A stretch of DNA of 11,102 nt from Oscillospiraceae bacterium (lineage in GTDB: Bacteria; Bacillota; Clostridia; Oscillospirales; Acutalibacteraceae). The position numbers and the translations under genes are program-made. The stretch lies in the NCBI GenBank assembly GCA_003486665.1, contig DNGF01000146.1, positions 1 to 11,102 on the forward strand, in the 5' to 3' direction. The stretch's first letter is position 1. Each line of letters begins with the position of its first letter. Under the pieces are notes generated by a model that was not told where the DNA came from, ran no database searches, and saw nothing but the letters and a program-made list of their open reading frames with translations. Below are positions 1-7,250 of the stretch, in pieces.

Positions 1-14
1 GCGTTCCCACGGCT

Positions 15-100
15 CCCGCGCAGCGGGTACAATGGCTAACGGCTAACAGCCAACAGCTAACGGCTCGTGCGGCTCTGCCGCAAGCTGGCAGCTAACAGCT
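15..100. repeat. Degenerate GGCTAAC/AGCTAAC heptamer repeats with two small hairpins
   Basis: Heptamers run head to tail: GGCTAAC at 34-40 and 41-47, AGCCAAC at 48-54, AGCTAAC at 55-61, and another AGCTAAC at 90-96. Two perfect short hairpins flank or interrupt them: CCCGC-GCA-GCGGG at 15-27 and TGCGGC-TCT-GCCGCA at 68-82. No open frame of interest crosses the stretch, and it is much more GC-rich than the promoter just after it. It resembles the non-coding intergenic repeats scattered through some clostridial genomes, but copies elsewhere cannot be seen from this window. The start of the array may lie left of the window. Confidence 0.65.
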
Positions 101-103
101 CTC

Positions 104-131
104 TTGACAATCCGCCGAAAAAATATATAAT
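104..131 (+). promoter_or_regulatory. Sigma-A promoter of the membrane-flavodoxin gene
   Basis: TTGACA (104-109) and TATAAT (126-131) are both perfect consensus hexamers, separated by 16 bp. Transcription would begin near 138, about 45 bases before the ATG at 184. Both palindromes of the next feature fall at or just after that start. Confidence 0.8.
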
Positions 132-138
132 ATTACAC

Positions 139-166
139 AATATATATTCCGCAGTATATATACTGC
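139..166. promoter_or_regulatory. Adjacent palindromes at the transcription start, candidate operator
   Basis: GCAGTATATATACTGC (151-166) is a perfect 16-bp palindrome. Two bases before it lies a second perfect palindrome, AATATATATT (139-148). Both sit between the -10 box and the ribosome binding site, where a bound repressor would block transcription. The perfect symmetry and position suggest an operator for a dimeric regulator, but no regulator gene is adjacent and the family cannot be named. AT-rich palindromes also arise by chance; the GC ends of the 16-mer make that less likely for it than for the 10-mer. Confidence 0.5.
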
Positions 167-183
167 ACAAAAGGCGATAAAAA

Positions 184-1140
184 ATGACTAAAACAAATCC
201 TTTTACAAACAAACCCGCACATCCGCCCAAATCACGCTATGCCGCGGCGCGGCGCGCGCTGATTTTCTGGACTCTTTTTATTGGTATCGGCGCCGTTGCA
301 GGCGCTTTGGGAATGATTCTTGACCCAAGCGGCAAAAGCATGGGAATGGACGCGATGCTGCCGTATTTTCAGGTGCTGCCCTTTTCCGATGTCTTGTTTT
401 CAGACCTGCTTTTTTCGGGCTTTGCGCTTTTAATTGTCAACGGCATTACAAACATCACGGCGGCGGTGCTTCTTCTTTTGAAAAAGCGGGCGGGGGTAAA
501 ACTCGGCGGCATTTTCGGCGTGACGCTTATGATGTGGATATGCATTCAGTTTTATATGTTCCCGCCGAATTTTATGTCTACAATTTATTTTATTTTCGGA
601 TTTTTGCAGGCGGCAACAGGTTATGCGGCATGGGTCTTCTACCGTCAGGAAAGCTTCTCCGTTGACGAAAAAAACTATCAAAACATCGGAACAAATTCCA
701 ATCGCCTGGTCGTTTATTTTTCGAGAATGGGCTATGTTAAAACCAAAGCGTTTGAAGAAGCGAACAGAACAGGCGCAGACGTTTATGAAATAAAGTCAAC
801 CGAGCTGACCGAGGGAACAAAGGGCTTTTGGTGGTGCGGCCGCTACGGTATGCACCGCTGGGAAATGCCGATTGAGCCGATCGGCGTTGACCTTTCGGCA
901 TATGACCACATAACGGTTTGTTCTCCGATTTGGGTGTTCAATCTGTCTGCTCCGATGCGCTCATTCTGCAAACAGGCAAGCGGCAAAATTAAAGAAGCCG
1001 ATTACATACTTGTTCACCACAACAAAACTGACTACAAAAACGCCGCCGATGAAATGGATTCCCTGCTCGGAATCAAGCGCACGGGCTTAAAATGCTTCTG
1101 CTGCCGCGAGGGAAAATTTAAGCCAACATCGCACAAGTAA
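184..1140 (+). CDS. Four-helix membrane domain fused to a flavodoxin-like domain
   Basis: This is a 318-residue protein of two parts. Residues about 25-153 hold four strongly hydrophobic segments (roughly 25-46, 70-99, 106-126 and 130-153), an arrangement like small DoxX-type membrane proteins, preceded by a basic, proline-rich cytoplasmic tail. Residues about 174-300 look like a flavodoxin fold: a beta strand leading into a phosphate-binding-type loop (VVYFSRMGYVKTKA), and a later segment CSPIWVFNLSAPMRSFC resembling the flavin-contacting loop of flavodoxins. The end carries clustered cysteines (KCFCCREG). A membrane-tethered flavin electron carrier or quinone-type reductase is the natural guess, with the flavin domain in the cytoplasm, but no substrate can be named. 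The ATG at 184 has only a weak AAGG site 9 bases upstream. The gene is alone, with its own promoter and a palindrome in the leader. I see no clear terminator after it. Confidence 0.72.
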   Translation: MTKTNPFTNKPAHPPKSRYAAARRALIFWTLFIGIGAVAGALGMILDPSGKSMGMDAMLPYFQVLPFSDVLFSDLLFSGFALLIVNGITNITAAVLLLLKKRAGVKLGGIFGVTLMMWICIQFYMFPPNFMSTIYFIFGFLQAATGYAAWVFYRQESFSVDEKNYQNIGTNSNRLVVYFSRMGYVKTKAFEEANRTGADVYEIKSTELTEGTKGFWWCGRYGMHRWEMPIEPIGVDLSAYDHITVCSPIWVFNLSAPMRSFCKQASGKIKEADYILVHHNKTDYKNAADEMDSLLGIKRTGLKCFCCREGKFKPTSHK

Positions 1141-1271
1141 GATGTTTTAATTGCGAAGTAAATTTTTTGTGCAGCCGATCGAAAAAAGATTCAAGCAAGA
1201 ATTGCTCCGCAAAATGTGCGGCATTGACTAATATAAAATTGAATAAATTTGATTTAACATTGTAACATTTA

Positions 1272-1303
1272 TTGACAAAAAATTGAGCGTAATATATACT
1301 CAA
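1272..1303 (+). promoter_or_regulatory. Promoter of the ABC/mannosidase operon with overlapping dyad
   Basis: TTGACA (1272-1277) and TATACT (1295-1300) are separated by 17 bp. An inverted repeat, TTGAG (1283-1287) and CTCAA (1299-1303), spans the spacer and the end of the -10 box, so a bound protein would compete with RNA polymerase. Transcription would begin near 1307, about 26 bases before the preferred ATG at 1333. The upstream stretch 1141-1271 holds only AT-rich sequence and a weak hairpin (CCGC 1207-1210 with GCGG 1218-1221, no T-run). Confidence 0.72.
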
Positions 1304-1332
1304 AGTAACAGAGAATGAAAAGAGGAAATCTC

Positions 1333-2040
1333 ATGCTTAAAATTGATCATCTTACAAAAATCTACGGTGATTATAAGGCGGTTGACGATTTGTCACTGCA
1401 CATTGCGCCGGGAGAAATATACGGCTTTATCGGACACAACGGAGCCGGAAAGACAACCACGCTGAAGTCGGTTGTCGGTATTCTTCAATTCGACGAGGGC
1501 GAAATACTGATCGACGGCACATCAATAAAGGCCGATCCGATAAAGTGTAAAAAGGAACTTGCGTACATCCCCGATAATCCCGATATTTATGAATTCATGA
1601 CAGGCATAAAATATCTCAACTTTGTTGCCGACATCTTCGGCGTTTCCTCCTCTGACAGACAGAAACGCATAAGAAAATATGCCGACATATTTGAACTGAC
1701 CGAGGATCTTGCTCAGCCCATCTCAACATATTCACACGGAATGAAGCAGAAGCTTACAATTATCTCCGCGTGGATACATGAGCCGAAGCTTATTATAATG
1801 GATGAACCGTTTGTAGGACTTGATCCCAAAGCGGCACACCTTCTTAAAGGCATGATGCGTGAAATCTGCGACAAGGGCGGAGCAATTTTCTTTTCAACCC
1901 ATGTTCTTGAGGTTGCGGAAAAGCTCTGTGACAAGATCGCAATTATAAAGGACGGCAAGCTGATCCGTTCAGGCACAATGGAAGAAGTCAAGGGTGACGA
2001 CAGCCTTGAAGAAGTTTTCCTTGAACTGGAGGAAGAATAA
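1333..2040 (+). CDS. ABC transporter ATP-binding protein (ABC-2 export type)
   Basis: This 235-residue ATPase would power the permease encoded immediately downstream. All core motifs are present: Walker A GHNGAGKTT (34-42), signature YSHGMKQKL (133-141), Walker B LIIMDEP (153-159), D-loop GLDP (162-165) and switch histidine in STH (188-190). The usual Q-loop glutamine is replaced in AYIPDNP (77-83), a variant known in drug/peptide-export ATPases of the BcrA/CcmA-like group. I chose the ATG at 1333 over an in-frame ATG at 1315, because AGAGGA (1321-1326) lies 6 bases before 1333 and the protein then begins at the normal family start (LKIDHLTKIYG). The stop overlaps the permease ATG by one base (TAATG), indicating translational coupling. 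The export substrate is unknown. Confidence 0.9.
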   Translation: MLKIDHLTKIYGDYKAVDDLSLHIAPGEIYGFIGHNGAGKTTTLKSVVGILQFDEGEILIDGTSIKADPIKCKKELAYIPDNPDIYEFMTGIKYLNFVADIFGVSSSDRQKRIRKYADIFELTEDLAQPISTYSHGMKQKLTIISAWIHEPKLIIMDEPFVGLDPKAAHLLKGMMREICDKGGAIFFSTHVLEVAEKLCDKIAIIKDGKLIRSGTMEEVKGDDSLEEVFLELEEE

Positions 2041-3632
2041 TGCTTAAACAACTCTTGAAAAAACAGTTGCTTGAAATGTTTCAAAACTTCTTTGTAAACA
2101 GAAAGAAAAACAAGGGCCGTTCGAAAACTTCAAGCATCATGATGGTCGTAGGATATTTTGTTTTCATCTGTATTGTTTTCGGCGCATTGTTCTCATTTCT
2201 TGCAAGCAGTATGCTTCCCATTGTTGACAAAGGCTACAACTGGATGTTTTTCTGCTTCATGGGAATTGCCGCCGTTGCCATGGGTGCTTTCGGCAGTATT
2301 TTCAATACATATTCCGGTCTTTATCTCGCAAAGGACAACGACCTGCTCCTTTCCATGCCGATTCCGGTCGGATACATCATGGCGTCAAGACTGCTCGGCG
2401 TTTACATTATGGGTACTCTCTATTCGGCACTTGTTATCATTCCTGCCATTGTTGTTTACCTCCGCCACGTTCCTTTCGGCACCGAAGCATTGATAGGATC
2501 AATATTATTTGTAATAATAATCTCACTGATCGTTATGGTTCTTGCGTGTGCGCTCGGCTGGGTCGTTGCAAAAATAAACAGCAAGCTGAAAAACAAAAGT
2601 ATCATCACAGTTATTGTTTCGCTTGCCTTTCTTGCAATTTATTATGTATTCTACTTTAAGGCAAATGAGATTATCCGCCAAATAATTGCCAATGCCGACG
2701 TTTACGGAACAAAGATTAAGGGTTCCGCGTATCCGCTCTATGTTTTCGGAAAAGCGGCAACGGGTGATTTCCTTTCGGCTTTGATTGTTCTTGTTATTGT
2801 TGCCGCCCTGTGTGCGCTGACATATTACATAATTGCACACAGCTTTATAAAAATTGCAACCGCTTCTCAGAACGTTTCAAAGAAAAAATATATCGAAAAA
2901 GCCGTTAAATCCAAGAGCGTAAATTCAGCGATGATCAGCAAGGAAATAAAGCGATTTGTTTCCAGCCCGAACTATATGCTCAACTGTGGTCTGGGCATCC
3001 TATTTCTTATCATCGGCGGCGTTTTTGCCCTTTTTAAAGGGGCATGGTTTACCGACAAAATCGTGTTCTTACTCGGCAGTGACAGCTTTATTGCCGTTTC
3101 CGCCGTTGCCGTTATTTGCCTCATTGCTTCAATGAACGACATATCCGCTCCTTCGATCTCACTTGAAGGTCAGAATATATGGCTGGCGCAGTCACTTCCG
3201 ATCACATCCTGGCAGGCACTCCGTGCAAAGCGCGACTGTCATCTGCTTTTGACCGGAATTCCCACCCTCTTTTGCAGCATTTGCGCCGTCATCGCTCTTA
3301 AGCCGACCGCTCTCGGCGCAATAATGATAATAATTATGCCGGAGGTTTTCGTCCTCTTTTTCTCAATGCTCGGACTGATGCTTAACCTCAAAACCCCGAA
3401 CTTAAAATGGACAAATGAGATTACACCGATAAAGCAAAGCATGAGTGTATTCATTTGCCTGTTCGGCGGATGGATTTATTCGGCTGTCATCATGGGTGCG
3501 TATTTCCCGTTCAGAGAAAAAATATCAAGCGAACTGTATCTTGTCGGCGCGGCGGCATTCACCGGTTTGATTTGCCTTGCGCTTGACTCATGGCTCAGGA
3601 AGAAAGGAACAAAAATCTTTGCCGAGCTGTAA
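2040..3632 (+). CDS. Large ABC exporter permease with two related halves
   Basis: This is a 530-residue integral membrane protein with around eleven or twelve hydrophobic segments and a basic N-terminal tail (FVNRKKNKGRSKT). Each half has the same arrangement: a polar loop ending in an acidic/polar patch and S-x-P-I, then a helix. It appears as YLAKDNDLLLSMPIPVGY near residues 95-112 and as SLEGQNIWLAQSLPITSW near 374-391. This suggests that two ABC-2-type membrane units were fused, so one polypeptide can form the whole channel, and it fits the single ATPase gene upstream. A strong GGAGGA (2028-2033) lies 6 bases before the ATG. Length and layout match the Firmicutes 'putative ABC exporter' permeases of about 530-550 residues. 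Substrate and direction are inferred from family only. Confidence 0.82.
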   Translation: MLKQLLKKQLLEMFQNFFVNRKKNKGRSKTSSIMMVVGYFVFICIVFGALFSFLASSMLPIVDKGYNWMFFCFMGIAAVAMGAFGSIFNTYSGLYLAKDNDLLLSMPIPVGYIMASRLLGVYIMGTLYSALVIIPAIVVYLRHVPFGTEALIGSILFVIIISLIVMVLACALGWVVAKINSKLKNKSIITVIVSLAFLAIYYVFYFKANEIIRQIIANADVYGTKIKGSAYPLYVFGKAATGDFLSALIVLVIVAALCALTYYIIAHSFIKIATASQNVSKKKYIEKAVKSKSVNSAMISKEIKRFVSSPNYMLNCGLGILFLIIGGVFALFKGAWFTDKIVFLLGSDSFIAVSAVAVICLIASMNDISAPSISLEGQNIWLAQSLPITSWQALRAKRDCHLLLTGIPTLFCSICAVIALKPTALGAIMIIIMPEVFVLFFSMLGLMLNLKTPNLKWTNEITPIKQSMSVFICLFGGWIYSAVIMGAYFPFREKISSELYLVGAAAFTGLICLALDSWLRKKGTKIFAEL

Positions 3633-3668
3633 ATAAAAACAAAACATTGCAGAAAGGAGTTGTCGAAA

Positions 3669-4034
3669 ACGGAGATCAAAGTGCTTGACGGCTCCTTTTC
3701 CGTTTGTAAGGCTGCGGATTTCAGCGAGATTGACCCGTCGGAAAGATTTAATTTTATTTCAACAACCGATGAGGAAAATTCTCTGATATGCCTGACGGAA
3801 AATGTTCCGAAAAACGTTACCGATTGAATTGACAATTGGCGCGCATTGAGAATTCAAGGTATACTTGACTTTTCGCTCATAGGAATTCTTTCCGAATTGC
3901 TCAGTCTTCTTGCCCAAGCGCGGATTCCCGTTGCTGCCGTTTCGACCTACAACACCGACTACATTTTTGTGAAAAATTGCGATCTTCAAAAAGCAATTGA
4001 TACATTTAAAAATGCAAATTATGAAATCTCATAA
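3669..4034 (+). pseudogene. ACT-domain protein gene, lost start codon and in-frame stop
   Basis: Read straight through, this frame gives a 121-residue protein matching, from memory, the small clostridial ACT-domain proteins throughout. The N-terminal part reads EIKVLDGSFSVCKAADFS with later TDEENSLICLTENVP; the C-terminal part reads NWRALRIQGILDFSLIGIL, AVSTYNTDYIFVKN and ends NYEIS. Two lesions interrupt it. The codon where Met is expected, 3669-3671, is ACG, spaced 9 bases after AAAGGAG (3653-3659). Codon 3825-3827 is TGA where the family usually has Arg or another polar residue. Both can be explained by single transitions (ATG to ACG, CGA to TGA). Frame is kept on both sides, so there is no indel. 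A TTG at 3660 directly abuts the ribosome binding site and is an unlikely start. ACT domains typically bind amino acids; the function here is probably lost. It lies in the operon between permease and mannosidase. Confidence 0.8.
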
Positions 4035-4046
4035 AGGAGGAGTCGA

Positions 4047-6476
4047 ATGAAAAGCAAAGTATTTCTGATAGGCAACGCACACATTGATCCCGTGTGGCAA
4101 TGGTGTGTACCGGAGGGACTATCCGTTGTTAAGTCCACCTTTCGTTCAGCACTGGACAGAATGATTGAATATCCAAACTACGTCTTTACATCCGCGTGTG
4201 CGTCTTATTATAAATGGATAAAGCTCAGCGAGCCTGAAATGTTTGAAGAGATCAAGCAGAGAATCAAAGAGGGTCGTTGGAAATACACCGGCGGAATGTG
4301 GGTTCAGCCCGACTGTAACATTCCCTGCGGCGAATCCTTTGTAAGGCATTTGCTCTACTCGCAGAGATTCTTTAAGGAAAATTTCGGCGATATTGCATAT
4401 TCGGGCTACAACGTTGACTCTTTCGGTCATAACGGAATGCTGCCTCAGATTTTCCGCAATGCCGGAATGAAAAACTATGTATATCATCGGCCGAGCCGCG
4501 ACACGGAAAACAAAGGTCTTCCCGAAAGCCCCGTTCATTACTGGAACAGTCCGGACGGCAGCTCGGTTTTAGCCTATCGAATTCCGGACGGATACGGCGG
4601 AGATATCCCGAATAAGCGCGTGGAAAAACTCGAAAAACTTAATCATTCCCAGATGCTTTTTTACGGCGTGGGAAATCACGGCGGCGGACCGACAAAGGAG
4701 CATTTGAATCAAGCGGAAAGACTTGTAAAGGATGATCGCGCTCTTTATTCGGGCGTTGATGAATACTTCTACTTTATCCGCGAAAGCGAAAGCGAAAACA
4801 TCCCGACTGTTAACGGAGATCTGCAGCATCATGCAAGCGGCTGTTACAGCGCAAATTTCAAAATCAAAAAGCTCAACCGCGAGGCGGAAAACGAGCTGAT
4901 TTATGCCGAAAAAGTTGATGTGCTTGCTTCCGTCCTTACGAAGTCCGCTCCCAAAAGTGCCGAGATCGAAAAAGCATGGGAGCGAGTTATGTTTAATCAG
5001 TTTCACGATATTCTTGCCGGATGCTCGATCAAGCCCGCATATGATGACGCCTATGCCGGCTTCGGCTATGCAAAGGAGATTGCAACGGAGGTCGGTACAT
5101 TCGCCGCGGAAAGAATCTCATGGCGAGTCAACACGACAAAATATTTTGACTCCGAGCCTTCGGGAATCAGAGGCCGTCTTTGGATACGAAACGGCGAGGG
5201 CGCGCCGATGGTGGTTTTCAATCCTCACTCTTTCCCTGTTAGGGGAACTGCAAGCTTCGGCGAGCACTGGGTTTCCGGCGTTGTTGACGAAGACGGTAAC
5301 GATGTTGAATTCCAGATGATCAGAGCGCCTTATACGGACGGGCCGAGCGTTAAAAGATGTCTGTTTAATGTTGAGATTCCCGCCTATGGCTATGCAACAT
5401 ATTTTATTTACAAGGACGAACAGAATTATACTCCTCAAAAAAGAGATAACCAATTTGCAATCGGAGAGCATTATATTGAAAACAGTGCGGTTCGCCTTGA
5501 ATTCGACAAAGACGGACGAATTGTTTCATACTTCAACAAGAAAAGGAATAAGGAATTCTGCCAAAAGCCGATGAGTGCCATAGTTTGCGAGGACAAAGAC
5601 AGCGACACATGGGGACACCTTGTCTTTGATTTCAATAAAGATATCGGCAGCTTCGGCAATGCTGAGTTTTCCGTTGAAGAAGAGGGAACACTTCGCGCAA
5701 CCTTAAAGGTGATCACGCACTACAACGAGTCTGTTCTTACACAGTATTACACTCTTTATAAAGACAGCGACCGGGTTGAAGTCAGGTGCAAAACATCCTT
5801 TAAAGAGCGATACAAGCTTCTAAAACTCACATTCCCGACCGCGATCAGCAATCCGACTGCGGTATACTCAATGCCGTTCGCTTTTATTAAAAAACCTGCC
5901 AACGGAGAGGAGGAACCGTCGCAGGGATGGGCAGCACTCGAAAACGAAAAGGACTGCTTTGCTCTTATCAACAACGGCAGGTACAGCTTCTGTGCAATTG
6001 ACGGAGAGCTGCGAATGATTGCCGCAAGAGCGTGTGCATATGAAGACCATTACGGTCAGAAAACCCGTGACAATAATATGGAAATGCTTGACAGCGATGA
6101 GCTTGAATTTACATACGAATTCATGACCTGTGAAAGCGGCAATTATTCCGCGCTTGTGCGTGAATCCGAGCTGCTCAATATGCCGCTGAAGCTTTACCAG
6201 GAAACGCATCACAAAGGCACACTGCCGCCGACCTACAGCGGAATGAGCATTAACTGCGACAACGTTATCGTTCAGACAATAAAAATTGCCGAGGACAACA
6301 ACGGCTATGTTCTTCGTGCGATTGAAACAGGCGGAAAAGCCTGCGCGGCAACAATTGATTTAAAATTTATTGGCAGAAAAATTACTCTCGATTTTAAACC
6401 GCAGGAATTTAAGACAGTTTTTGTTCCGTTTGACGGCGGAGAAATCAGAGAAATTCTGCTCACAGAGCTTACATAA
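4047..6476 (+). CDS. Alpha-mannosidase, glycoside hydrolase family 38
   Basis: This 809-residue enzyme should release alpha-linked mannose from oligosaccharides with retention of configuration. The N-terminal catalytic domain begins at once with NAHIDPVWQW, giving the zinc ligands His12 and Asp14. GYNVDSFGHNGMLPQIF carries the nucleophile and zinc ligand Asp124. QFHDILAGCSI supplies the fourth zinc ligand, His320, and Asp321. GGMWVQPDCNIPCGES (82-97) is a further family hallmark. A helical middle region (about 265-350) precedes the long beta-rich C-terminal domain. There is no signal peptide or membrane segment, so it is cytoplasmic and acts on imported or internal glycans. Length is normal for bacterial GH38. 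AAAGGAGG (4033-4040) sits 6 bases before the ATG. It is the last gene of the operon and precedes a hairpin terminator. Exact linkage preference cannot be read from sequence. Confidence 0.93.
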   Translation: MKSKVFLIGNAHIDPVWQWCVPEGLSVVKSTFRSALDRMIEYPNYVFTSACASYYKWIKLSEPEMFEEIKQRIKEGRWKYTGGMWVQPDCNIPCGESFVRHLLYSQRFFKENFGDIAYSGYNVDSFGHNGMLPQIFRNAGMKNYVYHRPSRDTENKGLPESPVHYWNSPDGSSVLAYRIPDGYGGDIPNKRVEKLEKLNHSQMLFYGVGNHGGGPTKEHLNQAERLVKDDRALYSGVDEYFYFIRESESENIPTVNGDLQHHASGCYSANFKIKKLNREAENELIYAEKVDVLASVLTKSAPKSAEIEKAWERVMFNQFHDILAGCSIKPAYDDAYAGFGYAKEIATEVGTFAAERISWRVNTTKYFDSEPSGIRGRLWIRNGEGAPMVVFNPHSFPVRGTASFGEHWVSGVVDEDGNDVEFQMIRAPYTDGPSVKRCLFNVEIPAYGYATYFIYKDEQNYTPQKRDNQFAIGEHYIENSAVRLEFDKDGRIVSYFNKKRNKEFCQKPMSAIVCEDKDSDTWGHLVFDFNKDIGSFGNAEFSVEEEGTLRATLKVITHYNESVLTQYYTLYKDSDRVEVRCKTSFKERYKLLKLTFPTAISNPTAVYSMPFAFIKKPANGEEEPSQGWAALENEKDCFALINNGRYSFCAIDGELRMIAARACAYEDHYGQKTRDNNMEMLDSDELEFTYEFMTCESGNYSALVRESELLNMPLKLYQETHHKGTLPPTYSGMSINCDNVIVQTIKIAEDNNGYVLRAIETGGKACAATIDLKFIGRKITLDFKPQEFKTVFVPFDGGEIREILLTELT

Positions 6477-6482
6477 AAAATT

Positions 6483-6508
6483 GACCTCCTTGCTCATGCA
6501 GGGAGGTC
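6483..6508. terminator. Bidirectional terminator between mannosidase and thiN
   Basis: GACCTCC (6483-6489) pairs perfectly with GGAGGTC (6502-6508) around a 12-base loop. On the minus strand the stem is followed by AATTTTTT, a good U-run for ending thiN. On the plus strand the run is weaker (GTATTTGTTATT), yet the hairpin is the only candidate to end the mannosidase operon. Confidence 0.85.
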
Positions 6509-6519
6509 GTATTTGTTAT

Positions 6520-7131
6520 TCACCATTTGATTAATATACAGCCGTTTTTTACGCCGACAGCGGCGGTGCTTTCCTTAAATTTATTACTCACGCCGAGCGG
6601 AAAGAACGGTGAGAGTGTAAGATCGTCCGTTTCGTAAACAGCGCCCTTGATTGATATTCCCTCGGCAATTCCGCCGTAGGCAAAAACGGAAAGTGTTTTG
6701 CCCTTTTCCGAATGAAGTGTGATAGAAGAATTTTTAATCAGCGCAAAGGTTTCGTTTTCTCCGACAAGGAAGCCCTCTCCGCCGTGATCGGCGATATATG
6801 CAAGCGACTGAATATTTGCAATCGTGTGATCCGTGCGCTCGCCGCCGAGTCCGCCGTAAATCGCAAAGCGTTTGTAGCCGTTGTTGAAGCCGTATTTTAT
6901 TGCCAGCATGGTGTCCGTATCGTCCTTGAGAACAGGAAAAGTTTCGATCGGCGTATCGGTGTTCGGTTTCTTTGAAGAATCGAAATCGCCGATTATAACA
7001 TCGGGTCTTAAACCCGCTTTTTGCACATTCAAATATCCTGCGTCCGCCGCAATTATCAGATCGTCCTTGCCGGGCTTCGGAAAATTATTTTTCATTTCAA
7101 CCGCTGAGAAAATATAACACGTTTTCATCAT
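6520..7131 (-). CDS. thiN: Thiamine pyrophosphokinase
   Basis: The enzyme transfers pyrophosphate from ATP to thiamine, making thiamine diphosphate (vitamin B1 cofactor) in the cytoplasm. Family motifs appear in order: AADAG (28-32), RPDVIIGDFDS (42-52), KDDTDT (69-74) with the acidic residues that bind Mg-ATP, and GGLGGERTDHTIANI (93-107). The C-terminal beta-rich thiamine-binding domain contains PLGVSNKF. The 203 residues are near the usual length of about 210. Two adjacent ATGs, 7131 and 7128, are possible starts; GGTG upstream is weak and slightly favours 7128. It is a single-gene unit with its own promoter and a terminator shared with the converging mannosidase. The predicted leader is only about 30 bases, too short for a TPP riboswitch. 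In other Firmicutes thiN commonly follows rpe/rsgA; that context is absent here. Confidence 0.93.
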   Translation of the reverse strand: MMKTCYIFSAVEMKNNFPKPGKDDLIIAADAGYLNVQKAGLRPDVIIGDFDSSKKPNTDTPIETFPVLKDDTDTMLAIKYGFNNGYKRFAIYGGLGGERTDHTIANIQSLAYIADHGGEGFLVGENETFALIKNSSITLHSEKGKTLSVFAYGGIAEGISIKGAVYETDDLTLSPFFPLGVSNKFKESTAAVGVKNGCILIKW

Positions 7132-7167
7132 TTCACCGTCATTTACCTAAATTCATTATTTGATTAT

Positions 7168-7196
7168 ATTATAATATAAATTTGTATTTTTTTCAA
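7168..7196 (-). promoter_or_regulatory. Promoter of thiN
   Basis: Read on the minus strand, TTGAAA (7196-7191) is followed after 17 bp by a perfect TATAAT (7173-7168). Transcription would start near 7161, about 30 bases before the ATG. The -35 box begins only 11 bases beyond the terminator of the preceding ABC operon. Confidence 0.8.
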
Positions 7197-7206
7197 GAAA
7201 GACAAA

Positions 7207-7237
7207 AGCAGACATTGAAATCACCTCAATGTCTGCT
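7207..7237 (-). terminator. Terminator of the three-permease ABC operon
   Basis: A perfect 12-bp stem, AGCAGACATTGA (7207-7218) with TCAATGTCTGCT (7226-7237), encloses a 7-base loop. Minus-strand transcripts then read TTTTGTCTTTC, a moderate U-run. A T-run also follows on the plus strand (GAATTTTTTG), but no plus-strand gene arrives there, because the mannosidase operon is already terminated at 6508. Confidence 0.85.
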
Positions 7238-7250
7238 GAATTTTTTGTAT

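Noticed and set aside
1118..1303. Minus-strand 61-codon frame with hydrophobic and basic residues.
   Set aside because: It overlaps the end of the flavodoxin gene and the next promoter, has no ribosome site and resembles nothing I recognise.
1315..1332. Earlier in-frame ATG for the first ABC ATPase (adding MKRGNL).
   Set aside because: AGAGGA lies inside this extension and 6 bases before the ATG at 1333, and family members begin at the later Met.
3660..3827. TTG at 3660 as the start of an intact 55-residue gene.
   Set aside because: The TTG directly abuts AGGAG with no spacing, the peptide stops mid-domain, and the missing half continues in the same frame after the TGA.
3825..3827. Recoded TGA (tryptophan or selenocysteine).
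   Set aside because: TGA ends thiN and all four genes of the ABC operon here. The family shows no conserved Trp or Cys at this position as I recall it, and I see no clear SECIS-like hairpin right after it.
3829..3860. TTGACA at 3829-3834 as a separate promoter for the mannosidase.
   Set aside because: No acceptable -10 box lies 16-18 bases further; the hexamer falls inside the degraded ACT gene.
4146..6212. Several antisense frames of 70-145 codons over the mannosidase.
   Set aside because: They lack ribosome sites and family resemblance, and are explained by codon bias of the strongly supported plus-strand enzyme.
7132..7200. TPP riboswitch before thiN.
   Set aside because: The predicted promoter leaves only about 30 bases of leader, and the conserved thi-box segments are not present.
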